53,500 nt of DNA from Lentisphaeraceae bacterium (GTDB lineage Bacteria; Verrucomicrobiota; Lentisphaeria; Lentisphaerales; Lentisphaeraceae), in assembly GCA_021232515.1 (NCBI GenBank), contig JAJPOQ010000044.1, positions 1-53,500 on the forward strand. Direction: 5' to 3'. Under the pieces are notes generated by a model, which was not told where the DNA came from, did not search any database, and worked only from the letters and a program-made list of their open reading frames with translations. The position numbers were made by a program, and so were the translations under genes. Each line of letters begins with the position of its first letter. Within the stretch, counting starts at the first letter, position 1. Of this stretch, positions 10,401 through 18,619 are shown one piece after another.

Positions 10401-13400
10401 ACATCTCCAGAACATTCTGACCATTTGCGATACTGTACAATAAGGAAGAGGCCCATAAAACTAAGAAGCGAGATAAGTGAGCTCTTGCAGCAACTAGTAG
10501 TAAACCCGCGATAATTAATATCTGATATACATTTAAAACGCTATGTTTAAATCCGAGTGGGAAAGAAAGGACTCCAAATGCTAAAATAGATAAAGTTGAT
10601 AAGACTAAAAACGGTTTTGAAAGAGGTCTGATCTTGCGATATAGTGGTTTGTTTCTTTCTATAAAAATATGTAAGAATAAGACAATCCCTGCCATGCCAA
10701 TAACAGATTCAAAAAGCTGACTGGCTTGGTCAATTGGCCAAGTGATAATACAAACTAGTGTTAGTAGATAAAGGTGAATTCCATAAGATTGATTCCTTCT
10801 CGCTAATGCATGCCAAATAAATTGACCACAGAGAAATGTCATTAGTAATAAAAGAGGCTTTTTATCTTCATTGGAAATCATGGAGACAATACATAGCCAA
10901 CTGATTATATGACTTAGTACAGCAAGCGTATTTGCTGCTCTTTTTTCGAATAGTTCTTCAAGCCATGAGTACTGGGTTTTCCTTAAATGGCTAAATAAGT
11001 GTAGTGCCTGAAGAATTAAAAGAGATACGAGAATAGGCCATGCTAAATGAGCTTGAGGTGAGACGAGGTCAAAGAGTAAGACTAAGCCAAGAGATATGTA
11101 TATCCAACCCGGATGAAAACAGAAACGTCCTTTCTGACGACGGTAATATATACAAAGCATCCATGAGCTCAATCCTATTAGTATTAATGCAACAGCACCC
11201 TTAATGGAAATACCTTGCGTCACGATTTGGCGAACCAGGTTAAATGTACCTGTTTTAACTAAGAGAAAACACGCAGAAAGCATAAGTGGCCAAGTGAAAA
11301 GTGTATGGTCATAACGCCTAAAAGGAAAGTTGAACTTATTTAAAAACTTATCTCCTTCAGATAATTGCTCAAGCTTGGGATGCCTTCTTAAGAAAAAGCT
11401 CAATATAATAATAGTAAAAGATGTTGAGGCGCTGCCCAGTCCAGAGCCGAAGCCAACCATATCAAAAGTAGCTCTAAAGTTTGCTTTGAGTTCCGGGAAA
11501 AGGATGATAGCGATAATACTTGCCATAAAAGCAGGAATGAGAGAACGAGAGTAGTGAGTGGTTAATACTAGAATGATAGCCATGGCAATTGGTCCGCTAT
11601 AATCCATAAAGGCCAAATACCAATGTGGATTAAGAGGAGCACCACGTTCCATGACGACTCGAATAATCATTGCAGTAACAGATAAAACACCATAAAACCA
11701 TAGTACAGATGAACGAGCGTCTTTCAGGAGTCTAAACGGAATAAACTTAACTGCCAATATCCAAAGAATAGATAGGATTGATATTCCAAAAATTAAGGTG
11801 TTGCCTTCGAGAGTTCCTTGTTCTAAATCGACACAGCCAAGATAAGGTAGAGTTAGGGCAAATATAAACATCGCAGTGTGAAGCCACTTGAGTTGATCAT
11901 CTATATACGCTCTGCGGATAAACATGATCGCTGAAAAGCTCATATAAATTGAAGTCAGGTAAGGCGGAGTATTATATTGAAGTTGGGTGAGTATGGCGGT
12001 TAAAACGGTAATGAGTAAAACTGCTACTTGTGTGTCAACGCAGGCTTTCGCAAGTTCATATTGTTTCTTCTTACGGGAATACTTTACGAAGAGACTTAAT
12101 AAAATAACACAAACGATTCCAAGAGCACTTATGTAGTCTACAGGAAATACATCTAAAAAGCCGACGCTAAAGATACCGGTGATGAAGAAAGTGATTGAAA
12201 CATAATAGTGTAATTTGTTACGATGTTGAGTTGCCTGGAAGTACCACACGGCTCCAGCAAGAATGCAACAAATGATTCTTACATATTCGTTCCCAGTACT
12301 CATCAAAACGCCTAAGATAACCATGCCATAACCGATGAATGATTCAGCTTCTTGAGTACTGTTCTTTTTTAAGAGAATTGCGGCTTTTCTTTCAAGCATC
12401 AGTAAGAGAGCTGCAGTCAAAATTAACATTGGAGCATAAGTATAAGTCTGAGGCAAATGGCGAATCTGACTGTGAACCCAGCCAAAGACTTGTAAGAAGG
12501 TTCCTACCAGAGCTAGTCCATAAAACCAGACTACATGTTTTTCAGTGGCTAATTCTCTCGTAAGTATATTTTTACTGAAGTGAATGACTGATTTAGCTAA
12601 AATAGTAAAGCCTACGTAAAATCCGATGCCTAAAATAAGTAACAAGGATTGTTTATTGTCGTAGCCCAAAACACTTACAATAGGAACAAGAATAACCAAA
12701 GTATTTAGCAGTAGGATTGTTCGACTAAGTGTATTTTCTAAGGGTTTATATATGGCTTTGCACAAGCGTTTCAATGCTACCCATGAACATCCTAAGTATA
12801 TCGCCGACATTATCGGGACGATAACATTCTTCATGCTCACAGAATCATCAGAGGATAATAGTGCTACCGCCATAAAGTTAATAGGGAGTAATTGTATAGC
12901 TGCTCCGCGTAAAATGGTTGCGGTTGTTTTAAAGGAGTCATCTTTTTTATGAATCCAGCGGCCAAGATAAGCTAAGCCGGCAGTGAAAAAAGCTAAAAGA
13001 GCCGGCATGAGGGTATAGCGGAAAAGCCAATGCTTATCCCAAGTTACATATGAGATGATTCCACTACCAACAACAAATAAGATGACACCGGCCATCATAA
13101 ACCAATTCTCCGACAGAAATGGCTTCATGTGCTCGTCCCAAACAGAGGGCTCAATTTTTTCTGGAACTTTTACTTCTTGAAGTTCTTCAGGATTATCTTT
13201 ATCCAAGAGTATGCTTGGTTCAGGAGGGACTTCTATCTTCTTTTGTTCAATTTTTTCTGGTTGAAGCTCAGTGATAACCTTAGTAGCTTCCTTGCTCTCT
13301 ATAATGTTTTTCTCTGGTACGACCTCTTCGTCTAATCCAAGAAGGAGCTTTCGTTCTTTCTCCGATATGTCTTTAGACCAACGTTCAACAAAATCTTCAG

Positions 13401-14436
13401 GAGCTATGTTTTCTGCAGTATCGTAACTGATCTTTTCGAAAAGGTTAATTATTCCTTGTGAAACGCCAGGGAATCGTAAACTCCATAGGTAGATTAAAGC
13501 TGTGCTAAATTGTATACTTAACGGTTTTATAGACTCTTGGTTTTTGAGGTGAATAATAGTCTCTTCTTCAAAGAAGTCTTCCCAGGAAGAAAGCTGGCGT
13601 TCTTTCAAGTTTCCAAATCTCATATTAAGTAAAATTGAAAGCCTTTCCCGGTGAGCTTCAACTTGCCAAAGTTTTTTGAAAATAGGTATTATATCTCTGC
13701 TAGGCCATAGAAATATAAGATTAGCAAAGCTGACGAATGACTCTTCTGAATCGGGATTGTAAATGTTGAGAGCATGGACATAGCTGTCATGGTCGACTAC
13801 TTGAAGCTCGTCTGGTAGGCTTTGAACTTTTACTAAGTCTTGTTCATTTTGAGTTCTTATTAACTCTTTTAACTCAACCTTAAATTCTCTTAGCTCTTTT
13901 CGAGCATCATCATCGATAGAGTCCCATACAAGTTGAATTAGTTTTTCGGGATCGAACCCAGCCCACAAATAGGCTTGCTTTAGGTGAGTTTTTGAAAAAG
14001 ACTTGAATCTTTGTTCAACTAACTGCGAAATATTTGGTAAGTGGCTTAATTGCTTGTTTATAAAATGGAAGTCTTGAAGAAGTACACAAAAGTCTTTGAT
14101 TGTGTTAATTTGATCTTGTGCATGCCAATCACAATTTAGCTCTAAGGGATAGCCATCTAGGTTTTTGGAGAAATAGTTTTTGTCTAGTTCTTTCGCTTTA
14201 TTTTGTTTATAAAACTTTGAAGCATCATCAAGTCGTGACTTTTGTAGAGAAGTAATAATAGCTTGAAATTCATAACTAGTTTGTGATTCAAGTATTGTTT
14301 GGATATCACTTAGCTTAAAATCATGTTCATTTAATTTTTGTAGAGCGGGTAATGCTTCTTTTGGTGAAATTTTCCCGGAAGCTAATAAAAATGCAATACT
14401 TTCAATTAACTTATATTTTGATTTTTTATCGTCCAT
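7423..14436 (-). CDS. Giant polytopic membrane protein, 2337 residues
   Basis: A single uninterrupted frame of 7 kb. The first 435 or so residues are soluble and helical, ending in a Glu/Lys/Pro-rich linker (around 380-430). From about residue 440 to the end the protein is an almost unbroken series of hydrophobic helices separated by short loops, many dozens in all. The first membrane part (NWFMMAGVILFVVGSGIISY, then a FFTAGLAYLGRW segment and RGAAIQLLPINFMAVALL) recalls the layout of DUF2339-type membrane proteins, and the whole may have arisen by internal duplication of such a unit; this is inference. No catalytic motif is visible. The gene is monocistronic and flanked by the lipoprotein gene and by the remnant of that gene's second copy. 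Function unknown. Confidence 0.75.
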   Translation of the reverse strand: MDDKKSKYKLIESIAFLLASGKISPKEALPALQKLNEHDFKLSDIQTILESQTSYEFQAIITSLQKSRLDDASKFYKQNKAKELDKNYFSKNLDGYPLELNCDWHAQDQINTIKDFCVLLQDFHFINKQLSHLPNISQLVEQRFKSFSKTHLKQAYLWAGFDPEKLIQLVWDSIDDDARKELREFKVELKELIRTQNEQDLVKVQSLPDELQVVDHDSYVHALNIYNPDSEESFVSFANLIFLWPSRDIIPIFKKLWQVEAHRERLSILLNMRFGNLKERQLSSWEDFFEEETIIHLKNQESIKPLSIQFSTALIYLWSLRFPGVSQGIINLFEKISYDTAENIAPEDFVERWSKDISEKERKLLLGLDEEVVPEKNIIESKEATKVITELQPEKIEQKKIEVPPEPSILLDKDNPEELQEVKVPEKIEPSVWDEHMKPFLSENWFMMAGVILFVVGSGIISYVTWDKHWLFRYTLMPALLAFFTAGLAYLGRWIHKKDDSFKTTATILRGAAIQLLPINFMAVALLSSDDSVSMKNVIVPIMSAIYLGCSWVALKRLCKAIYKPLENTLSRTILLLNTLVILVPIVSVLGYDNKQSLLLILGIGFYVGFTILAKSVIHFSKNILTRELATEKHVVWFYGLALVGTFLQVFGWVHSQIRHLPQTYTYAPMLILTAALLLMLERKAAILLKKNSTQEAESFIGYGMVILGVLMSTGNEYVRIICCILAGAVWYFQATQHRNKLHYYVSITFFITGIFSVGFLDVFPVDYISALGIVCVILLSLFVKYSRKKKQYELAKACVDTQVAVLLITVLTAILTQLQYNTPPYLTSIYMSFSAIMFIRRAYIDDQLKWLHTAMFIFALTLPYLGCVDLEQGTLEGNTLIFGISILSILWILAVKFIPFRLLKDARSSVLWFYGVLSVTAMIIRVVMERGAPLNPHWYLAFMDYSGPIAMAIILVLTTHYSRSLIPAFMASIIAIILFPELKANFRATFDMVGFGSGLGSASTSFTIIILSFFLRRHPKLEQLSEGDKFLNKFNFPFRRYDHTLFTWPLMLSACFLLVKTGTFNLVRQIVTQGISIKGAVALILIGLSSWMLCIYYRRQKGRFCFHPGWIYISLGLVLLFDLVSPQAHLAWPILVSLLILQALHLFSHLRKTQYSWLEELFEKRAANTLAVLSHIISWLCIVSMISNEDKKPLLLLMTFLCGQFIWHALARRNQSYGIHLYLLTLVCIITWPIDQASQLFESVIGMAGIVLFLHIFIERNKPLYRKIRPLSKPFLVLSTLSILAFGVLSFPLGFKHSVLNVYQILIIAGLLLVAARAHLSRFLVLWASSLLYSIANGQNVLEMLNPLHLAIWGLTLIILNEACSYLYSYKAKLVSGSQGISFLKSTQDHWLFCPAIFIILIAELLHITQEWRSLGQQVMTSYIAAAAFILISRKWRNELIFAGAISFLTLGNIHLIRVTCGQYLLDGGLSENHIISMGLGLSLLFVTAIKKASQNQSLNSRLSQAGLVMSLLVLVILVGNYLVHPNLETISLLRFTVSAIMSLMAALYFRSAARYPQPNEEQFSEICEGIYHFGVSMSFWCISLMIPFLRTPQTAMLAFGIPAVYLFIRAELGFRMNSKKFSTYRNSATIIFYILLALYIGRRFVHMIFYPEMSIDSSYYHNNAPLIFLYGVLLCRAHALGGTIQTAFFGGLAIVTGFFFTVTAVPSLSPFSHTIRACWVAILSGHFWILVNHRKSPIKTFLQQIAGLSDEQWQSLRFPWGNCLFTAVHIIFIISLGECSSKPLLLAPALLGVSTVTLHLCAVRRSPFLGILFRLELLAGIHAGFFVESYLKAENVVWVLLGIWVIILFTHLYLKDKIKSSTISTASCFLAALICCHVVYHHPNSTVGLASVVSMAILALFTPCSLKNKLSDEHLLGVLYLLLPTYLSYFIQYNGGHDFSAYTLPLPATVFTLFITGLALHFFKVNSRTNEISLPSFQERYITHLNNWLLKEEPLIYSIILWCVSAFAVFTLYSFSGVAFAPRDLGMMIIVTVGLSVSWYFHGVKKKDTASYIMMIISGILYFAVFRHQLVLTTDIWRNEYDVWSTLLFSLSIASSKSWIDRCERQLQIPVLTMLFLLPAAALSWSIYNNMGTDYTLAIIGTNSLIFTFLGKDNKTSSYNFVAIGGFVAFSMIALWSKLEIHSLHVYVLPTGMGVLILLQLFHDKINIEARHRIRLVTLIIMMATVGYYALIAEPRSIGFNITMLAISLLGMTFGGFLKIRLYLIVGFTGLLTNLTSIMTRQVISMDKGSRMAILGSLILLIGGALVFGNLYYKTHQESIRGFIDKWRKRFGVWE

Positions 14437-14573
14437 AAAATGCCCATCTAACTAAGTTGATTTTAGGTTAACTTAGACTGCCCTATTACTTTTATTAAAT
14501 AGATATGTTCATTGGCTTACATCACTTAAATCAATAAAGGAGTTCCAGCTAATGTATAAAAAGCTTACTAAAG

Positions 14574-14803
14574 CATGAAGTTTAGTTGATTAACGGAGGC
14601 AAATATAAAAAAGATTAATATTTTCTATGAATGGTGCTATAAGCACGAAGTTTTTAGCTTGAGAGATTTTTTAAATTTAAAAGTAAGAATAAGCATTTGA
14701 GTTTGGAAGGGACGAGTGACTACATGATTGTTATGATTGAAGGGGGAAGGAGACTTTGTTTCAGAGGTTCGCAAAAAGATAACAGTTGTGATGAATAACT
14801 AGA
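14574..14803 (+). pseudogene. Frameshifted remnant of a second copy of the 6730 lipoprotein gene
   Basis: This stretch aligns with the 3' end of the lipoprotein gene at 6730-7371. Bases 14696-14740 match 7266-7310 with one difference (C at 7299, T at 14729), giving LSLEGTSDYMIVMIEG in both. Upstream, the codons read EANIKKINIFYEW then RDFLNLK against EVQIKLIAKAYEL and RDNVNLG. Downstream a one-frame jump gives GDFVSEVRKKI and an in-place stop at 14801-14803, against KGFVSEVREEV in the intact gene. At least two frameshifts and a stop prevent translation. The left edge is approximate. This accounts for most of the 521-base gap between 14437 and 14957. Confidence 0.75.
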
Positions 14804-14957
14804 ATCTGACTTTCTTCATAAATTTAACAAAAATCGGCATTAGTTTCCGTTTAACTTGTTGATTGTTTTAAGGATGCGGTCAATAAATCTCTAGCAGCTC
14901 AATGCTAACGGAGATTTTTTTCTTATAATTGGGTGAACTCAAATAAAAAATGAATTT

Positions 14958-16997
14958 ATGAGCGACAAAAAAGATAACTCTTCTGACTCTCAGATGTACG
15001 ACCGCATGGTGGGGCACTTGGGCGACTTTATGTCTAAGGTTATGGAAGAAGAGGGCATCGAGAAAAATCAGTCGCTTTATCGAGACTTAGAAAGTATTTC
15101 CAGCCGCTATGGAAGTGGTCGCCTTATTGCCAGTGGTGGTATGAAGGAAATATATGAAGTCGAAGACCGTAAAACTGGCCGACCTGTGGCCATGGCAATC
15201 ATCAAACAATTAAAGAGCAAAGAGCTCATTGAACAGTTTATCCAAGAAGCTCGTATCACCGCTGGTCTAGAACATCCCAACATCATGCCAGTTTACGATA
15301 TAGGCATAGAAAGTTCTGGTCAGGCTTATTTCACCATGAAGTTAGTGACTGCAGATAACTTGGGGAATATCATTAAAAACCTCAGGAAGCAAAATAAAGA
15401 ATATCTTGACAAGTATCCTTTAAACAAGCTCTTAGAAATTTTTTGCGATATCTGTGATGCGGTCGCATTTGCTCACTCAAAAGGCGTTCTTCACCTCGAT
15501 TTAAAACCAGATAACATACAAGTAGGGGACTTTGGTGAAGTACTTGTTTGTGATTGGGGCTTATCGCGTTTTAGACCAGATTTAGTGGAAGATGAAGCTA
15601 CTTCAGTAAATTATGTGAATGGCCAATTGACGATGCATGGTCAAGTTTTTGGAAGTCCTGGTTATATGTCTCCTGAACAAGCATCTTCAGGTCGGGAAAC
15701 ACTAGATCACCGCAGTGACATATACTCTCTAGGTTGCCTTTTATATTCTTTTTTAACTTACCATCCACCTTTCAAAAGTGACTCTGTTGAGGGCATTATT
15801 CAAAATACAGCGAAAGGTTACTTTACTCGACCGGCTGAATTTTCAAAGAATAAAACTATTCCAGAAGCCTTAGACGCGGTTTGTTGTCACTCTATGGAGT
15901 ATGAAGTCGAAGACCGTTACCAGAGTGCATTGGATCTAAAGAATGACATTCGCTCATTTTTAAATGGTTATGCTACTTTTGCTCAGCAAGCAAGTTTTGT
16001 TACTCGTCTCGTTCTGTACTGCCGTCGTCAAAAAGGTTTAGTTGCATCTCTTGCCGCAGCTGTTCTTTTTGCGGCCATTTCTTCCTATGTTTATATGAAT
16101 GCAGAGACGGAGAAGGAACAAGCTGTAAAGCAGCTTGACCAAAAAGAAGAAGAAAATAAAAAAGTTGTTGAAAAGCTGGATGAAACTACAGCTCGAAATG
16201 AACAGCTTTTAGCTTCTTTTACCAAGATCCGTAAACGCTTGAATATGCGCGATAATTTTATCATCCTTCAAGGTTTAAATAATCTAGAGAATCGTCAGTT
16301 TGCTAAAGCGGCAATTGATTTAAAGTCTGTTAACGATGAAGCCTTTGAACCTTATATAAAGATCTGTGAACAACTCGGAGAGGGATATGAGAAAAAAGCC
16401 CTTCCTCGTCCTCTACTTTATGATTTGGTCACCTATTTAAATAAAGACTTGTATACTGCCGTCATTCAGCGTTTTCTACGTAAAGAGGCTGAGTTTATTC
16501 CAGAAAGCGAGCTTCAGCCATTAACTCAAGATTTGCTTAATTTGACTAACCCTCAGTGTAATTCGGTTAAGTTTACCTACCAATCAGTTTTTGGTCGAAC
16601 GTATATTTCTCTAGGAGGAAATGAAAAATTAGAGAATATTGCTCCATTGGTACTGATGAAAGCAGAGTATTTAGATCTCAGCAATACGGCAGTTTCGGAT
16701 ATAAGCTCACTTAATGGTATGCCACTGGTTTCGTTAAATTTGAGAAATACCTTAGTAAACGACTTAGAAGCTCTTCTTAACTCTCCTATAACTTCGCTCG
16801 ATTTAAGTTTCTCGAAAGTGAAGAATTTAGAAAGCCTTTTTGGCCTTCCATTATCTCAATTAAAAGTTGCTGGCTTGAAGGTGAACTTTGAAAATATTCT
16901 TCCAAAACTTAAAAACTTAACAGAACTTTACGTACATAGTTCAGATAGAGCTCCTTCAAATCTACCCGACGGCTGTGTGGTCGTTCAGGAAAAGTAG
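14958..16997 (+). CDS. Membrane Ser/Thr protein kinase (PknB type) with leucine-rich repeats
   Basis: A 679-residue eukaryote-like kinase. The ATP-binding lysine is K83 in VAMAIIKQ. The catalytic loop is H179-L-D181-LKPDN, and the metal-binding DFG is DWG (D199), a form common in this bacterial group. The activation segment ends GSPGYMSPEQ. A single membrane helix lies near 360-380 (GLVASLAAAVLFAAISSYVY), followed by a coiled coil (about 385-420). The C-terminal part outside the membrane has leucine-rich repeats (YLDLSNTAVSDISSL, SLNLRNTLVNDLEAL). The glycine loop (IASGGMKEIYEV) is atypical. A sigma factor gene follows after 52 bases on the same strand, which suggests that the kinase signals to that sigma factor. 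Confidence 0.88.
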   Translation: MSDKKDNSSDSQMYDRMVGHLGDFMSKVMEEEGIEKNQSLYRDLESISSRYGSGRLIASGGMKEIYEVEDRKTGRPVAMAIIKQLKSKELIEQFIQEARITAGLEHPNIMPVYDIGIESSGQAYFTMKLVTADNLGNIIKNLRKQNKEYLDKYPLNKLLEIFCDICDAVAFAHSKGVLHLDLKPDNIQVGDFGEVLVCDWGLSRFRPDLVEDEATSVNYVNGQLTMHGQVFGSPGYMSPEQASSGRETLDHRSDIYSLGCLLYSFLTYHPPFKSDSVEGIIQNTAKGYFTRPAEFSKNKTIPEALDAVCCHSMEYEVEDRYQSALDLKNDIRSFLNGYATFAQQASFVTRLVLYCRRQKGLVASLAAAVLFAAISSYVYMNAETEKEQAVKQLDQKEEENKKVVEKLDETTARNEQLLASFTKIRKRLNMRDNFIILQGLNNLENRQFAKAAIDLKSVNDEAFEPYIKICEQLGEGYEKKALPRPLLYDLVTYLNKDLYTAVIQRFLRKEAEFIPESELQPLTQDLLNLTNPQCNSVKFTYQSVFGRTYISLGGNEKLENIAPLVLMKAEYLDLSNTAVSDISSLNGMPLVSLNLRNTLVNDLEALLNSPITSLDLSFSKVKNLESLFGLPLSQLKVAGLKVNFENILPKLKNLTELYVHSSDRAPSNLPDGCVVVQEK

Positions 16998-17049
16998 TCT
17001 TTAAAAGGATTGTTCAATTCTTTAGAATAGTTAAAACGGATAAAAAACT

Positions 17050-17649
17050 ATGGCTACTTTAAATACACGATTGACTTTGATTCAAAAGATAAGTCAAACA
17101 CAAGATGAAAACAGTTGGGAAGAGTTTGTTCACTACTATAAACGCTACCTATATGTCGTTGTTCGAAATATGAACATAAGTCACCATGACACAGAAGAGC
17201 TTATCCAAACTGTTATGCTCAAAGTTTGGGACAAACTCAAAGACTTTCAGTACCATCCCAGTAAAGGTAAGTTCCGTTATTGGCTTTGTACTATTGCCAG
17301 AAACTCTGTAGTTGACTTTATCCGTCGTTCACAGTCTCAGCAGCGTCGTCGAGACGGACTTAAGCAAGAGAAGGAAGTTGCGAATTTAAACAACGTTGAA
17401 CTTCCAGAAGTTGAAGAGATAGCTGAGAGAGAGTGGCAAAACTATATAGCAAACTTGGCGCTCGAATCGACAAAAAAACAGTTCAATGAAAAGCATGTAA
17501 ATTGTTTTTTACTTTACTCTGAAGGCAAGACTATCACAGAAGTGGCAGAAGCTTTAGGGCTTTCTGAAAATAGTGTTTATATTTACAAAGCTAAAGTCCA
17601 AGAAAGCATCGTTCGTGAAATGAAGAGGTTAGATCACGAGATCGGCTAA
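17050..17649 (+). CDS. ECF-type RNA polymerase sigma factor (kinase partner)
   Basis: A 199-residue sigma-70 family protein with region 2 (HHDTEELIQTVMLKVWDKL, then KGKFRYWLCTIARNSVVDFI) and region 4 (KTITEVAEALGLSENSVYIYKAKVQ, a helix-turn-helix). It directs RNA polymerase to specific promoters. No anti-sigma gene follows. Instead the gene lies directly after a membrane Ser/Thr kinase, matching the known pattern of ECF groups controlled by phosphorylation (the EcfP/PknT type). A long spacer (about residues 95-140, QQRRRDGLKQEKEV) links the two domains. No copy of the C(G/A)TGGGAT promoter is found before it, so it appears separate from the other sigma factor of the window. Confidence 0.85.
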   Translation: MATLNTRLTLIQKISQTQDENSWEEFVHYYKRYLYVVVRNMNISHHDTEELIQTVMLKVWDKLKDFQYHPSKGKFRYWLCTIARNSVVDFIRRSQSQQRRRDGLKQEKEVANLNNVELPEVEEIAEREWQNYIANLALESTKKQFNEKHVNCFLLYSEGKTITEVAEALGLSENSVYIYKAKVQESIVREMKRLDHEIG

Positions 17650-17734
17650 GAGTTCTTTCTCATTCTGACAAGCAAAAATTGAAATTGGTTTTATACTACT
17701 CAAAAAATTTCAAACTAAGCATAAGTGTTAGAAT

Positions 17735-18619
17735 ATGAATGACTTTCTTTATAGAGGGCTAATAAAAGATTTCAATGTCCGTTTTGCCTACGCACATACG
17801 ACAAAAGTTAGTAACGATCTGGTTAAAACTCACCAGGCGTGTCCACTAGTTTCCCACATTATCAGTAGAGCTGCAACTGCCGGTGTTTTATGCTCACCAA
17901 CTTTAGGTGAGGGCGAGCATTACTCATTTACTTTGAGTTACCCTGGACCAATTGGCAAAGTGATTATTGATGCAGGTTCAGATGCAGATGTTCGTGCAAC
18001 AGCTTCTTCTAAACAATTGATGGGAACAGTTGAAGAAGAACACGAGATCTATGGTGACACAGGTTCTTTAAACTTTATGAAATCAGACAGTCGCCGTGTG
18101 ATCAATAATGGTACTTGTGAAGCTCCATTGATGGACGTCGTCAGTGACATAGCGTTTTACTTTTCAGTTTCAGAACAGCTAGAGACTGACATGTACATCG
18201 CAATCGGTTTTAATCCTGACCCTGAAAATCCTGTAGAAATCTGCCAAGGAATACTTTTACAGGCTATGCCAGACTGTGACCATGAAGGTTTAGAGCGGAT
18301 GAGAAAGGTTTTACACTCCGACGAGTTTAAGGCTTTAATTGCCAAAAAACCTGAGCTTGATAACAACTTTGAAATCTTGATTAAAGAACTTCTTAAAGAC
18401 GAAGAAGTACAGCCAGAGTATGAGATATACTCAGCACCAAACCCACGTTTTGAGTGTAACTGTAGTCGTGATAAAACTATGCGTATTTTGAAAACACTTG
18501 GTCCGGCAGATGTAAAAGATATAGTCGAGAAAAAAGAGAACGTAAAAGTTGCTTGTCAGTTTTGTTCAGAAACTTATGAGTTCACTCCAGAAGACGTTCA
18601 AAACGCGACGAAGTTATGA
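17735..18619 (+). CDS. hslO: Hsp33-family redox-regulated chaperone
   Basis: Hsp33 is a cytoplasmic chaperone that is switched on by oxidation and heat and then holds unfolding proteins. The 294-residue protein has the family's C-terminal zinc centre, C241-x-C243 with about 30 residues to C274-x2-C277 (FECNCSRDK and ACQFCSETY), which forms disulfides on oxidation. The N-terminal domain has conserved blocks such as the run of HTTKVSNDLVKTH and the Gly-rich segment with PIGKVIIDAG. Its stop overlaps the start of the protease gene by four bases (ATGA), and that gene in turn overlaps the next, so the three are coupled. A link to protein quality control fits. Confidence 0.9.
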   Translation: MNDFLYRGLIKDFNVRFAYAHTTKVSNDLVKTHQACPLVSHIISRAATAGVLCSPTLGEGEHYSFTLSYPGPIGKVIIDAGSDADVRATASSKQLMGTVEEEHEIYGDTGSLNFMKSDSRRVINNGTCEAPLMDVVSDIAFYFSVSEQLETDMYIAIGFNPDPENPVEICQGILLQAMPDCDHEGLERMRKVLHSDEFKALIAKKPELDNNFEILIKELLKDEEVQPEYEIYSAPNPRFECNCSRDKTMRILKTLGPADVKDIVEKKENVKVACQFCSETYEFTPEDVQNATKL

